This document shows positions 36,403-44,694 of a DNA stretch of 64,000 nt, one piece after another. Position numbers and translations under genes: made by a program. The notes below the pieces were generated by a model, which made no database searches, was not told where the DNA came from, and saw nothing but the letters and a program-made list of their open reading frames with translations. Origin of the DNA: Planctomycetota bacterium. GTDB lineage: Bacteria; Planctomycetota; UBA1135; GCA-002686595. The stretch is from contig DUCM01000006.1 of assembly GCA_012959785.1 (NCBI GenBank), positions 310,001 through 374,000 on the forward strand, given 5' to 3'. The stretch's first letter is position 1. Each line of letters begins with the position of its first letter.

Positions 36403-37236
36403 ATGCCCACGAAGCCCCGCTCCTCCAAGTCTCTGCGCGTGGGCTCGGTGCCCTACCTCGTGGGACGGCCCCTGGACCACGGACTCGGGGACGAACCGGG
36501 GATCAGCATGGAATACGCCGTACCCGCGCACTTGATCGAGAAGCTGCGTGCCGGCGACCTCGATGTGGCCCTGGTGTCCTCGATCGAATTGTTCCGGCAA
36601 CCGGGCTATCGCTACATCCCCGGCGTGGCCGTGGCGGGGCGCGGTCAGGTCTCCAGCGTGCAGGTCTTTCTCAGGAAGCCCATGCCGAAGGTGCGCACCC
36701 TGGCCCTCGACCCGGCCAGTCGCACGGCGGCAACCCTGGTGCGAGTTTTGACCCACGGGCGCCGCGGAGGCGCCCTGGAGTTCGTCGATGTACCCGAGGG
36801 CGAAGACCCGCGCCAGGCGGGTTGCGATGCCTGGCTGCGCATCGGTGATCAGGCCCTGCTCGAGTATTTTGAGCCCGGGGGCCCCAAGGTTTTTAACCCC
36901 TCGCGAGCCTGGGCTGAACGGGAGGGCCTGCCATTCATCTTCGCCACCTGGATCGTCCGTCCAGGCGTCGAAATCGAACCCCATCTGGCGGCCTTCGCCC
37001 GGGCTCGCCTGGCGGGTTCCCGGCGCATCGACCAACTGGCTGCACAGGCCGCCAGCGACTGGAAACTGCCCCTCAAGGCAGTCTGCACCTATTTCTTTGA
37101 CGAGCTCGAGTATGAGCCCCAGGAGGAGATGCAGCGCTCCCTGCACGCCTTCCGCGATGCGGCGGCGGCTCTGGGCCTGTGCCGCGGCGATCTCGCGGCA
37201 CAGCCCCTGGAGGCCTTCTTGGCCCACCGCCCCTGA
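36403..37236 (+). CDS. mqnA: Chorismate dehydratase MqnA
   Basis: First enzyme of the futalosine pathway to menaquinone, converting chorismate to 3-enolpyruvyl-benzoate. 277 residues with the periplasmic-binding-protein-like fold of MqnA/MqnD. Family features: RVGSVPYLVGRPL at the start (usual RIG-x-V-x-Y-x-N-x-x-P-L), the AHLIEKLRAGDLDVALVSSIEL stretch, SRTAATLVRVL, and DAWLRIGDQALL (usual IGD-x-AL). It is not next to mqnC and mqnE, which are 13 kb upstream on the same strand. The following topoisomerase genes are unrelated. Confidence 0.93.
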   Translation: MPTKPRSSKSLRVGSVPYLVGRPLDHGLGDEPGISMEYAVPAHLIEKLRAGDLDVALVSSIELFRQPGYRYIPGVAVAGRGQVSSVQVFLRKPMPKVRTLALDPASRTAATLVRVLTHGRRGGALEFVDVPEGEDPRQAGCDAWLRIGDQALLEYFEPGGPKVFNPSRAWAEREGLPFIFATWIVRPGVEIEPHLAAFARARLAGSRRIDQLAAQAASDWKLPLKAVCTYFFDELEYEPQEEMQRSLHAFRDAAAALGLCRGDLAAQPLEAFLAHRP

Positions 37237-37397
37237 ACGCTCCCCATCGCTCCGCCCTTCCCGCAGGCGGAATGCCCGCCGCTTGGGCCTTCTGCGGGCC
37301 GTTGCAATGGAGCCTCTGGGCTTCTACAAGAGAGCCCTCGCAGCGCAACGCCTTGCATGCCCGACGCCGTCCCTTGCCGTGAGGATAATTTTAGACC

Positions 37398-39176
37398 TTG
37401 GCCCGCACGAAACCCCAAAGCAGCACGCCGTCCCTCTTCGATGAACCCGAATTCGATGAACCCGAACCGATGAGCCCGAGCAAGAGAAAGAAGAAGTCTG
37501 CCCGCGCCGCATCGAAGGCCAATGGCGGCCAGCCTGGCCAGCGCTCCGACGCCACCAAGATGGCCGCCAAGCAGCGCGAGATCTCGGTCTCGGAATTTTT
37601 CACCAAGAACCGCCACCTCTTGGGTTTCGATTCGCCTCTGAAAGCCCTCTTGACCACGGTCAAGGAAGCCGTGGACAACTGCCTCGACGCCTGCGAGGAA
37701 GCCGGCATCCTGCCCGAGATCTCGGTGGAGATCACGCAGACCGGCGAGAAGGTCTTCCGCTGCGCCGTGGAAGACAACGGTCCGGGCATTCTCGACACCC
37801 AAATCGGCAAGGTCTTCGGCAAGCTGCTCTACGGATCCAAGTTCCACAAGCTCAGCCAGTCCCGCGGTCAACAGGGCATTGGCATCTCGGCGGCAGGCAT
37901 GTACGGCCAACTCACGACAGGCAAACCCGTGCGCATCTGTAGCCGCACGGGCAAGCGTAAGGATGCCCACGAGTTCTTGCTCTCCATCGACACCACCCGC
38001 AACAAGCCCGAGATCCACGAGTCAAAGATCATCGACTGGGACAAGGACCACGGCACGCGGGTCGAAATCGAGATGGAGGCCAAGTACCAGAAGGGCATGC
38101 GCTCGGTGGACATGTACCTCAAGCAGACCGCCATCGCGAACCCGCACCTCTGCCTGCACTTCACCGATCCCGCCGGGGAGAAGGTGACCTACGAACGCTC
38201 GACCAATGATCTCCCGCCGGAGACGATCGAAATCCAGCCCCACCCCCACGGCGTGGAATTGGGCCGCTTGATCACCATGCTCAAGGAGACCTCATGCCGT
38301 TCCTTGTCGGGTTTTTTGCGCGAGGAATTCTCACGCGTCGGCCCCACCGTGGCGAAGCGCATCATCGACTCCGCTGGCAAGGGCCTCACTCCAAAATCCT
38401 ATCCCACGCGCATCGCCCGCGAAGAAGCGGCCAGCCTGCACAAGGCCATCGACGAGACCAAGATATCGTCGCCGTCCACAGATTGCATCGCGCCCATTGG
38501 CGAGGACCTGATGCTGTCGGGCCTCAAGAAGGAACTCGAAGCCGACTTCTATGTGACTGCCACGCGGCCCGCTGCAGTCTACCGCGGCAACCCCTTTCAG
38601 ATCGAGGTGGGCCTGGCCTACGGCAAACCCGGCGGTGTCGGCCTGGAGGTCACTGAAACGGGCCGTATTCGCAAGAAGGACAAGGCCCGCATCGCCACCC
38701 TGGACCTCGTGGGCGCCGCCGACGAGCCCATCCGGGTCATGCGCATCGCCAACCGCGTGCCCCTGCTCTACCAATCATCGGCCTGCGCCATCACCAAGGC
38801 TGTGATCGCCACCAACTGGCGTGGCTACGGGCTCCAACAACCCCGTGGCGGCCTACCCGTGGGTCCCATGGTCGTCATGGTGCACATCGCCAGCGTGTGG
38901 GTGCCCTTCACATCCGAATCCAAGGAGGCCATCGCTTCCTATGACGAGATCCTGAAGGAACTCAAACTCGGCTTGCAGGAATGCGGTCGCAAGCTGGGCA
39001 CCTACATCCGCAAGGGCAAGCGCCTCAGGCGCGAATTCGACAAGCGCAGCTACATCGAAAAGTACATCCCTCACATCGGCATCGCCCTGCAGGAGATCCT
39101 CGAGCTCTCGGACAAGGACCGCAACGAAACGGTCGAGACCCTCGAAGATGTCCTGCACAAGAGCCGCAACTTCTGA
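37398..39176 (+). CDS. top6B: DNA topoisomerase VI subunit B
   Basis: ATPase subunit of type IIB topoisomerase VI, 592 residues. The GHKL ATP site is clear: N-box KEAVDNCLDACEEAG (Glu and Asn near 95-100), G1 VEDNGPGI, and the glycine lid SRGQQGIGISAAG. The helix-2-turn-helix and transducer domains follow, with a typical VAKRIIDSAGKG and the long helical C-terminus. A TTG at 37398 is used as start; an ATG at 37470 is possible, since the first 40 residues are a charged tail (FDEPEFDEPEP, SKRKKK). Subunit A starts 18 bases downstream. Topo VI relaxes and decatenates DNA; it is universal in most Archaea and plants but rare in Bacteria. Confidence 0.93.
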   Translation: MARTKPQSSTPSLFDEPEFDEPEPMSPSKRKKKSARAASKANGGQPGQRSDATKMAAKQREISVSEFFTKNRHLLGFDSPLKALLTTVKEAVDNCLDACEEAGILPEISVEITQTGEKVFRCAVEDNGPGILDTQIGKVFGKLLYGSKFHKLSQSRGQQGIGISAAGMYGQLTTGKPVRICSRTGKRKDAHEFLLSIDTTRNKPEIHESKIIDWDKDHGTRVEIEMEAKYQKGMRSVDMYLKQTAIANPHLCLHFTDPAGEKVTYERSTNDLPPETIEIQPHPHGVELGRLITMLKETSCRSLSGFLREEFSRVGPTVAKRIIDSAGKGLTPKSYPTRIAREEAASLHKAIDETKISSPSTDCIAPIGEDLMLSGLKKELEADFYVTATRPAAVYRGNPFQIEVGLAYGKPGGVGLEVTETGRIRKKDKARIATLDLVGAADEPIRVMRIANRVPLLYQSSACAITKAVIATNWRGYGLQQPRGGLPVGPMVVMVHIASVWVPFTSESKEAIASYDEILKELKLGLQECGRKLGTYIRKGKRLRREFDKRSYIEKYIPHIGIALQEILELSDKDRNETVETLEDVLHKSRNF

Positions 39177-39194
39177 TCCCGGTAGCCCACCCCC

Positions 39195-40496
39195 ATGGCC
39201 AAAAAGAAGAAAAAGACGACCGGTAAGAAGGCGCCGCAAAAGAAAAAAGTCCTGCGCAAGAAGAAGGTCGTCCGCAAGAAGGTCGTCCGCAAAGAAACCA
39301 AAGCCAGCGCTGCCCCGGTGGGGACAGCGCCTGGGGGGGAGAAAGTCGCCGCCACGGGCACCAAGTCCAAGCGCGCCGCCGCAGCGCTCGGCCCCCTCGA
39401 CAAGAAGACCATCCGCCTGATCGACTCCACGGCCGAGCGCGTGCGCAAATCGATCTACAAGCGCATCCTGCCCGAGCTGAAGTTTCCGGTGCGCTCCCTC
39501 TCGAATGTCACCTACGAGAAGAAAACCGGCTACTTCGAGCTAGGTCGTGGACGCAAGTCGCGGGCCCTGTCAGTCAACACGGTCAAGGGCTTCGCCCAGA
39601 CCCTACGTCTGATGTCGATCTCCAAGGAGATGATTCTCAACAACGATTTCGCCACCAAACGAGAGGCGTACTATGTCTCCAAGAACTGGGGCGACTGTAA
39701 GTTCACCGAGCAGACCGAATCCGACACGGCTATGGACGACATCGAGGCCCTGGCCAGCCTCGACGGACTCTCGCGGGAACAGTTGCGCTACTTCCCGGAG
39801 GAGCACGGCGGCTCGGTGGCCGGCAATCTGACCGTCATCGACCGCGACACCGAAACCGGCAAGCCGATCCGCATCGATTGCACGGCCTTCGGCACGGGCT
39901 CCTACTCGATCCCCCACTCGGTGGAGCACCTCAAGTTCGAGACCAACGCCAAGTTCATCATCGCCATTGAGACCGGCGGTATGTTCCAGCGCCTGAACAA
40001 CCACAAGTTCTGGAAGACTGGAAAGTGCATCCTGATCGAGATGGGCGGCGTGCCCACTCGGGCCACGCGGCGTTTCATTCGCCGCCTGGCCGATCACAAG
40101 AAGATCCCGGTCTACTGCTTCGTGGACTGCGACCCCTACGGCATCGCCAACATCTACCGCACCCTGAAGGTCGGCTCGGGCAACGCGGCCCACATCAACA
40201 AGTTCTTCTGCGTCCCCCAGGCACGCTTTCTGGGCGTCACGCCCCAGGATATCCTCGACTTCAAGTTGCAGGATGCGACCCATGTCCTGCAAAAGGTGGA
40301 CATCAAACGCGCCAAGGATGCCCTCAAGAACGACCCCTTCTTCAAAGCCCACACGCCCTGGATCAAGGCCCTTGGTCAGATGCTCAAGATGGGTGTGCGC
40401 GCCGAGCAGCAGGCCCTGGCCAAGTGGGGCCTGAACTTCGTCATCGACGAATACCTGCCACGCAAGCTCAAGGACAAGAAGAGCTTCTTGCCGTAG
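39195..40496 (+). CDS. top6A: DNA topoisomerase VI subunit A (Spo11-like)
   Basis: DNA-cleaving subunit of topoisomerase VI, 433 residues, related to Spo11. The active-site tyrosine lies in TKREAYYVSK (Tyr159/Tyr160). The Toprim fold is marked by the Glu of AIETGGMFQ and the DxD of FVDCDPYGIANIY. The first 65 residues are an unusual lysine- and arginine-rich tail (MAKKKKKTTGKK and following) that resembles histone-H1-like tails and is absent from typical archaeal subunits. It follows subunit B by 18 bases, so the two are cotranscribed and assemble as A2B2. Both active sites look complete. Confidence 0.93.
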   Translation: MAKKKKKTTGKKAPQKKKVLRKKKVVRKKVVRKETKASAAPVGTAPGGEKVAATGTKSKRAAAALGPLDKKTIRLIDSTAERVRKSIYKRILPELKFPVRSLSNVTYEKKTGYFELGRGRKSRALSVNTVKGFAQTLRLMSISKEMILNNDFATKREAYYVSKNWGDCKFTEQTESDTAMDDIEALASLDGLSREQLRYFPEEHGGSVAGNLTVIDRDTETGKPIRIDCTAFGTGSYSIPHSVEHLKFETNAKFIIAIETGGMFQRLNNHKFWKTGKCILIEMGGVPTRATRRFIRRLADHKKIPVYCFVDCDPYGIANIYRTLKVGSGNAAHINKFFCVPQARFLGVTPQDILDFKLQDATHVLQKVDIKRAKDALKNDPFFKAHTPWIKALGQMLKMGVRAEQQALAKWGLNFVIDEYLPRKLKDKKSFLP

Positions 40497-40504
40497 AGTG
40501 CGTG

Positions 40505-41335
40505 CTAGCCCCGCGCCGCGCGCACGGCGCGGCAGATCTCGGCGGCGCGTTCAGAATCCACGGGTTGGTCCCAGGCGCCTCGGCGCTTGATGTAGCTGCC
40601 CACGATTAGCCCGGCCGCGAGGGGCACGAGGTCGGCGGCGGCTTCGGGAGTCACGCCGCTGCCCACGAGAACCGGAGCAGGGCCAGCCCCCGCGGCGGCG
40701 CAGCGCAGGTCGTCGAGGGCCGTGGGTGCCGCAGTGGTCACGCCCGTGATCACCACGCCGTCGGCACCGCAAAAGAGCGTGCCACGGGTGAGCTCTGCGA
40801 GGTCGAGGTCGGCGGTCAAGGCGTGGGACGAGTGCTTCTTCTGCACATCGGCGAAGACCGCCACGCCCTCGGCGCCCAAGCTGCGGCGATAGCGCAGGAG
40901 CGGACCGGCGTCGGCGCTCTCCAGAAGTCCCTCATCGGCCACGCTGGCAAAGGCGAAACCCTCGGCACGAATGAACGCAGCGCCGGTGCTGTGAGCCACG
41001 GCCAGGGCTGCGTGGTTGGCACCCGCCAGAATTTGGAGTCCCAGGGGCAACTCGGGTACCTCCGCGCGCACGGCCAGGGCGGCACGGGTCATGGCGCTCG
41101 TCACCTGGGGCTCGACCTCGCGGGCGAGATAGGGACGGTCGCCCATATTTTCGAGCATGAGGCACTCAAAACCCGCATCGCGCAGCAGCCGCGCCTCGTG
41201 CACGGCAGTCTGAACAATCTCGTCCAAGGATTTGTGATGGAAGGGCGTGCCCGGCAAGGCTCCGAGGTGCAGCATGCCGATCAAGGTGCCGCGCTCGGGA
41301 AAGAGCGCGCTGGTGTCGATGCGCGTGGTACTCAT
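40505..41335 (-). CDS. BtpA/SgcQ family protein
   Basis: A 276-residue TIM-barrel-like protein of the BtpA family. Signatures are GMLHLGALPGTP at the start, LLRDAGFECLMLENMGDRPY, and the C-terminal GADGVVITGVTTAAPT and PVLVGSGVTPEA, which look like a phosphate-binding loop. BtpA was named for photosystem I build-up in cyanobacteria, but homologues in heterotrophs (SgcQ in sugar operons) probably have another, unknown enzymatic role. It converges on top6A with 8 bases between and is 26 bases upstream of nothing functionally linked. Confidence 0.88.
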   Translation of the reverse strand: MSTTRIDTSALFPERGTLIGMLHLGALPGTPFHHKSLDEIVQTAVHEARLLRDAGFECLMLENMGDRPYLAREVEPQVTSAMTRAALAVRAEVPELPLGLQILAGANHAALAVAHSTGAAFIRAEGFAFASVADEGLLESADAGPLLRYRRSLGAEGVAVFADVQKKHSSHALTADLDLAELTRGTLFCGADGVVITGVTTAAPTALDDLRCAAAGAGPAPVLVGSGVTPEAAADLVPLAAGLIVGSYIKRRGAWDQPVDSERAAEICRAVRAARG

Positions 41336-41361
41336 GGAAGGTCGCTATCTTGGTGGCTAGG

Positions 41362-42117
41362 CTAGAAACTCCAACCGACGGTCAGGCCCAACAGGTGGTC
41401 GCTACGCTGCTTGCCCGTGTCGGGGGTGTTGTTGAAGTCGATGACCCACTGGATCTGGGCGAACATGGAATCCGAGATCGAGAGGCGGGCGCGGGTCTCG
41501 ACCCGCGCGTAGAAGTCCTCCGAGTCCTCGAGGCTGGGAAATATCTCACCCTGTTGAGTGAAGGTCCAGCTTTCACCCGGTGTGTAGTCCGCGCCGTAGG
41601 CTGCGCGCCCCGAGAGGTACTCACTCGTACCCGAATTCTGGAACTCCTCCGAAACACCGGAGAGCCCCAACTCGGCCGACAGCTTCCATGTTTCGCTGTC
41701 GAGGAGCTGGCGCCCGAGGCCGGCACCCAGAGTCAAGCGCAGGTCCAGGCCGGATTCCTTGTCCGAGTCTCCCGAAGCCTGGCCGTAGGCGAAGGAGCTT
41801 TCGCTCCAGAAGCGATCGTACTTGGCCGAGCCGTAGACCTTGCGCTGGGTCACGATGCTATCGTCGTCGCGATAGCTCCAGAGGGCCCCGAGGGTCACGC
41901 GATCCAGGTCGCGGCACCATTTGAAGTCAGCGCTGGCGTTGCCCGAACGGGATTTATTGTTGCCCGAAAGCACGATGCCCCCGGCAGCCAGGGAACCCTC
42001 CCAACCCTGTTCTTCCTCTGCCTCGATGGTCATGGGGAGAGTCAGCAGGGGCGTGGCGACCGCGGCGCCTGTGATGGCGGAACCAGGAACCAAGGTCAGG
42101 AGAACGAGGGCAAGCAT
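41362..42117 (-). CDS. DUF481 outer-membrane protein
   Basis: A 251-residue protein with a signal peptide (MLALVLLTLVPGSAITGAAVA) and a body of alternating beta strands: WEGSLAAGGIVLSGNNKSRSG, RVTLGALWSYRDDDS, RLTLGAGLGRQLLDS, ending LLGLTVGWSF with a terminal Phe as in outer-membrane barrels. This is the DUF481 (YdiY-like) pattern, commonly salt-induced outer membrane proteins. The ATG at 42117 is chosen because the frame further up has no signal-like features. It sits head to tail with the BtpA gene on the same strand. The role is unknown. Confidence 0.85.
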   Translation of the reverse strand: MLALVLLTLVPGSAITGAAVATPLLTLPMTIEAEEEQGWEGSLAAGGIVLSGNNKSRSGNASADFKWCRDLDRVTLGALWSYRDDDSIVTQRKVYGSAKYDRFWSESSFAYGQASGDSDKESGLDLRLTLGAGLGRQLLDSETWKLSAELGLSGVSEEFQNSGTSEYLSGRAAYGADYTPGESWTFTQQGEIFPSLEDSEDFYARVETRARLSISDSMFAQIQWVIDFNNTPDTGKQRSDHLLGLTVGWSF

Positions 42118-42506
42118 GGGCGTAAACAAAAGGCAGGGGTAGATATGAACTTGTGGGGGCCGTTGGCGATGTGGCTTGCCGCCGGCGAGCAAGCAGGATA
42201 GAGCTCTCTTGGGTTCACCGCGACCCAGGAGCCCCGGAAAGCCGCAGCTCTCCTGAACGAACATTGGCGGAAAGCTTTTCCTGGCGGCACCCCTGGAGCA
42301 TGCCTGAGCCCTCCTCCAGCGGACAGCGCCACAAATATTCGCCCTGCGATTGGCACCGCTCCAAATCCGGGGGAGCTTTGGCTGTGAACCTGTTGCTGCC
42401 TCTCCAGCCCGCCTCCGCGCACGGAAGGGAAAAATGGCCCGGCAAGCAGCGCAGCGCCACAACCTTTCCAACCGCCAGCATATTTCGCCACCGCTATATC
42501 AAGCCC
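42118..42506. other. Divergent intergenic region (389 bp)
   Basis: Lies between the start of the DUF481 gene (minus strand) and that of a secreted protein (plus strand), so it must hold two divergent promoters. Frames are open across it but show no signal peptide, family motif or clear start. I see no convincing -35/-10 pair, operator palindrome or riboswitch. Confidence 0.5.
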
Positions 42507-43838
42507 ATGAAGTCCTGCCTCCTCACCGCCTCGAGCACCCTGCTGGTCTGTGCCAGCGCCGCCGCTCAAACCGACATCTCCTCGCAGCTCCTCACGCTAT
42601 CGGGACCCGTGCAAGACGGAGGCGTGTATGACCTGGCCGCGCAGACTTGGTCCCAGGGGCTCTCCTCCGCTGCTGGCGCGTCGGATGTGCTCTACAACAA
42701 CACCTGTGCCGCCTTTGGCTTCTTGAGCTTGGACAGCGGCGAAGTAGTCATCGACTCCGGGCGCCTGCCGAGCACGACCTCACCGACCAACACATTCTCT
42801 CAGCCAGGCAGCGCCGATCAGTACGACCTGGGCTTGATCGAACTCGCCTACTGCACTTCCGAACCTAGCCTGGACATCCGGCTGAACCTCTTCGAATGCT
42901 ACGCGCCGTGCAGCGATGCGTCGGCCCTCGTGCCCGACTACAGCTTCGACATCCAGGGCGCTCCCGGTTCTCTGAGCGGGACCCCTGAAGCCTTCAGCAT
43001 CCGAGTCGATCTTGGCAACCTTGGCAGCCTGCCCAACATCTTGGCCGACTCCGATGGCGTCTACGACGGCAACACCGCCCTCGACCAGTTCGGTTGGAGC
43101 TTTGAAATCACAAGCACCCTTAGCGGCGGCCCCTCGGGCCCCCTGGTGGCCGGTGATCCCTTCGGATTGCTCGGCGGTGGCGGCGGCATGGGCTGCGGCT
43201 GGGGCGCGGGCACGGGCATCGGCACCGATGATGTGCTCGAGATCGATACCGCTGGCGCCATGCTTGGATGCAACTTCTTTGGTGGCTACTTCAGCGGCGG
43301 CGAGTACGCCAGCCTCTACCTCAAGTTGGCCGGTGCAGACACCGCCCCGCCCAGTACAGGTACGAAGTTTTGCTTTGGCAATGGCCTCTCCACGGCTTGC
43401 CCCTGCGGGAACAACAACGACAGTAGCCAGGCTGCTGGCGCCTCGGGCTGCGCCAATGGCAGTTTCCATGGCGGTGCAGAGCTCGATGTCAGTGGCTCCG
43501 CTAGCCTCGTCAGCGATGACGCCACCCTCAACGCAGCTGGCTTGGTGCCGGGCCAGCCGGGTCTTTTCTTCCAGGGCAACAACGCCGTCAATGCTGGTAC
43601 TGGAAACAGCTTCGGCGATGGGCTACGCTGTGCGGGTGGTTCGGTGGTGCGCCTGGGGGTGCGCGTGGCCAATCCCGCTGGTGAAGCCAGCACGATGGGC
43701 ATCAGCTTGGGTGCCACGGGCCAGGCCAGCGCAGGCGACACCCGGCGCTATCAACTCTGGTACCGCGACCCCAACGGATCGCCCTGTGGCAACTTGTTCA
43801 ACTTGACCAACGGCCTTGAGGTCGTCTGGCAACCCTAG
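42507..43838 (+). CDS. Secreted protein with recurrent Cys-rich C-terminal module
   Basis: A 443-residue exported protein (signal CLLTASSTLLVCASAAAQ). The N-terminal 260 residues are glycine- and serine-rich, beta-type, and unrecognised. Residues about 290-443 form a module: FCFGNGLSTACPCGNNNDSS, GCANGS, then LFFQGNN, FGDGLRCAGGSVVRL, AGDTRRYQLWYRDPN, CGNLFNLTNGLEVVW. I know this module as recurrent at the ends of secreted proteins in marine Planctomycetota. A decayed copy of its last 36 residues lies at 57117, and a weak variant ends the M36-like peptidase. Its function is unknown; surface attachment or sorting is a guess. A (TC)10 tract and a terminator follow. Confidence 0.75.
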   Translation: MKSCLLTASSTLLVCASAAAQTDISSQLLTLSGPVQDGGVYDLAAQTWSQGLSSAAGASDVLYNNTCAAFGFLSLDSGEVVIDSGRLPSTTSPTNTFSQPGSADQYDLGLIELAYCTSEPSLDIRLNLFECYAPCSDASALVPDYSFDIQGAPGSLSGTPEAFSIRVDLGNLGSLPNILADSDGVYDGNTALDQFGWSFEITSTLSGGPSGPLVAGDPFGLLGGGGGMGCGWGAGTGIGTDDVLEIDTAGAMLGCNFFGGYFSGGEYASLYLKLAGADTAPPSTGTKFCFGNGLSTACPCGNNNDSSQAAGASGCANGSFHGGAELDVSGSASLVSDDATLNAAGLVPGQPGLFFQGNNAVNAGTGNSFGDGLRCAGGSVVRLGVRVANPAGEASTMGISLGATGQASAGDTRRYQLWYRDPNGSPCGNLFNLTNGLEVVWQP

Positions 43839-43852
43839 GAGGTAACAAGAGT

Positions 43853-43872
43853 TCTCTCTCTCTCTCTCTCTC
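43853..43872. repeat. (TC)10 dinucleotide microsatellite
   Basis: Ten uninterrupted TC units 15 bases after the stop of the secreted-protein gene, just before its terminator. Long dinucleotide runs are rare in GC-rich bacterial genomes and are prone to slippage; here the run is outside any reading frame. Confidence 0.9.
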
Positions 43873-43882
43873 CTCCTATGCT

Positions 43883-43920
43883 GAGCGGGTCCCTCCCCCG
43901 GGGGGCCCGCTCTCTTTTCT
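43883..43920 (+). terminator. Rho-independent terminator of the secreted-protein gene
   Basis: Stem GAGCGGG (43883-43889) pairs with CCCGCTC (43906-43912), with an inner C-run/G-run that extends the stem, followed by TCTTTTCTT. It lies 45 bases after the stop codon. This is the clearest intrinsic terminator in the window. Confidence 0.85.
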
Positions 43921-43959
43921 TGTTGGAGAGCCTCGGCGGCGGCTGACAAAATAGGCGCC

Positions 43960-44682
43960 ATGCAAAACCCCGCCATCCTGACTGCCTGGGTCCTGGTTGC
44001 CGCCCTGGGTTCCTGCGCCGCTCCGGCGCCTGACAGCTTCGCCCCCGACACCACCGAAGCCAGCGTACGCTCGGGGCTCAACGCGCGCTTCCTCGACGAA
44101 GATCTCGATGTTGACGAGCTGGTCGCCATCTTCGAAAGCGAGTCGCGCGAAATTGCCGCCGAGCGCGCAGCCATCGTGGCCTCCCTGGAATTAGCTCCGG
44201 GCGAGACGATTGCCGATGTGGGCGCGGGTACCGGGCTCTTCATGACGCCCCTGGCAGACGGCGTGGGCGCTCTGGGCACCGTGCTGGAAGTAGACATCGC
44301 CCCCAAGTTGCTGGAATTCATGGCCGAGCGCGCACGGCGCGAGGGCCGCGAGCAGGTCGAGGTACACCTCGCCGGCGAACGGGCCGTGGGTCTCGCTCGG
44401 GATTCGGTCGATGTGATCCTTGTCTGCGATACCTACCACCACTTCGAATACCCCGAGTCGACCTGTGCCAGCTTGCTCCACGCCCTCAAGCCCGGCGGGC
44501 GCTTGGTCCTGGTGGACTTCGAACGCATCGAAGGTGTTTCGCGGGAATGGGTGCTGGGCCATGTGCGCGCCAGCAAGAGCGTTTTTCGGGGCGAGCTCGA
44601 AGCCGCTGGCTTCGTCTTCCGCGACGAGGTTGAGATCGATGGCCTGGTAGAGAACTACTGCCTGCGTTTCATTGCACCGTAA
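43960..44682 (+). CDS. Lipoprotein-type SAM-dependent methyltransferase
   Basis: A 240-residue protein with two features seldom combined: a lipoprotein signal (ILTAWVLVAALGSCAAP, cysteine at residue 20) and a class I methyltransferase domain. SAM motif I is IADVGAGTGLFMTPLA, followed by the acidic residue in LEVDIAP, and a motif IV region SVDVILVCDTYHHFEYPES, all intact. If lipidated, the domain would lie outside the cytoplasm, where SAM is absent; the signal might instead not be cleaved. Similar predicted-exported methyltransferases occur in environmental Planctomycetota and Proteobacteria, with unknown substrates. The second UGA-containing gene converges on it with 12 bases between. Confidence 0.78.
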   Translation: MQNPAILTAWVLVAALGSCAAPAPDSFAPDTTEASVRSGLNARFLDEDLDVDELVAIFESESREIAAERAAIVASLELAPGETIADVGAGTGLFMTPLADGVGALGTVLEVDIAPKLLEFMAERARREGREQVEVHLAGERAVGLARDSVDVILVCDTYHHFEYPESTCASLLHALKPGGRLVLVDFERIEGVSREWVLGHVRASKSVFRGELEAAGFVFRDEVEIDGLVENYCLRFIAP

Positions 44683-44694
44683 AGGTCCGGCGAC

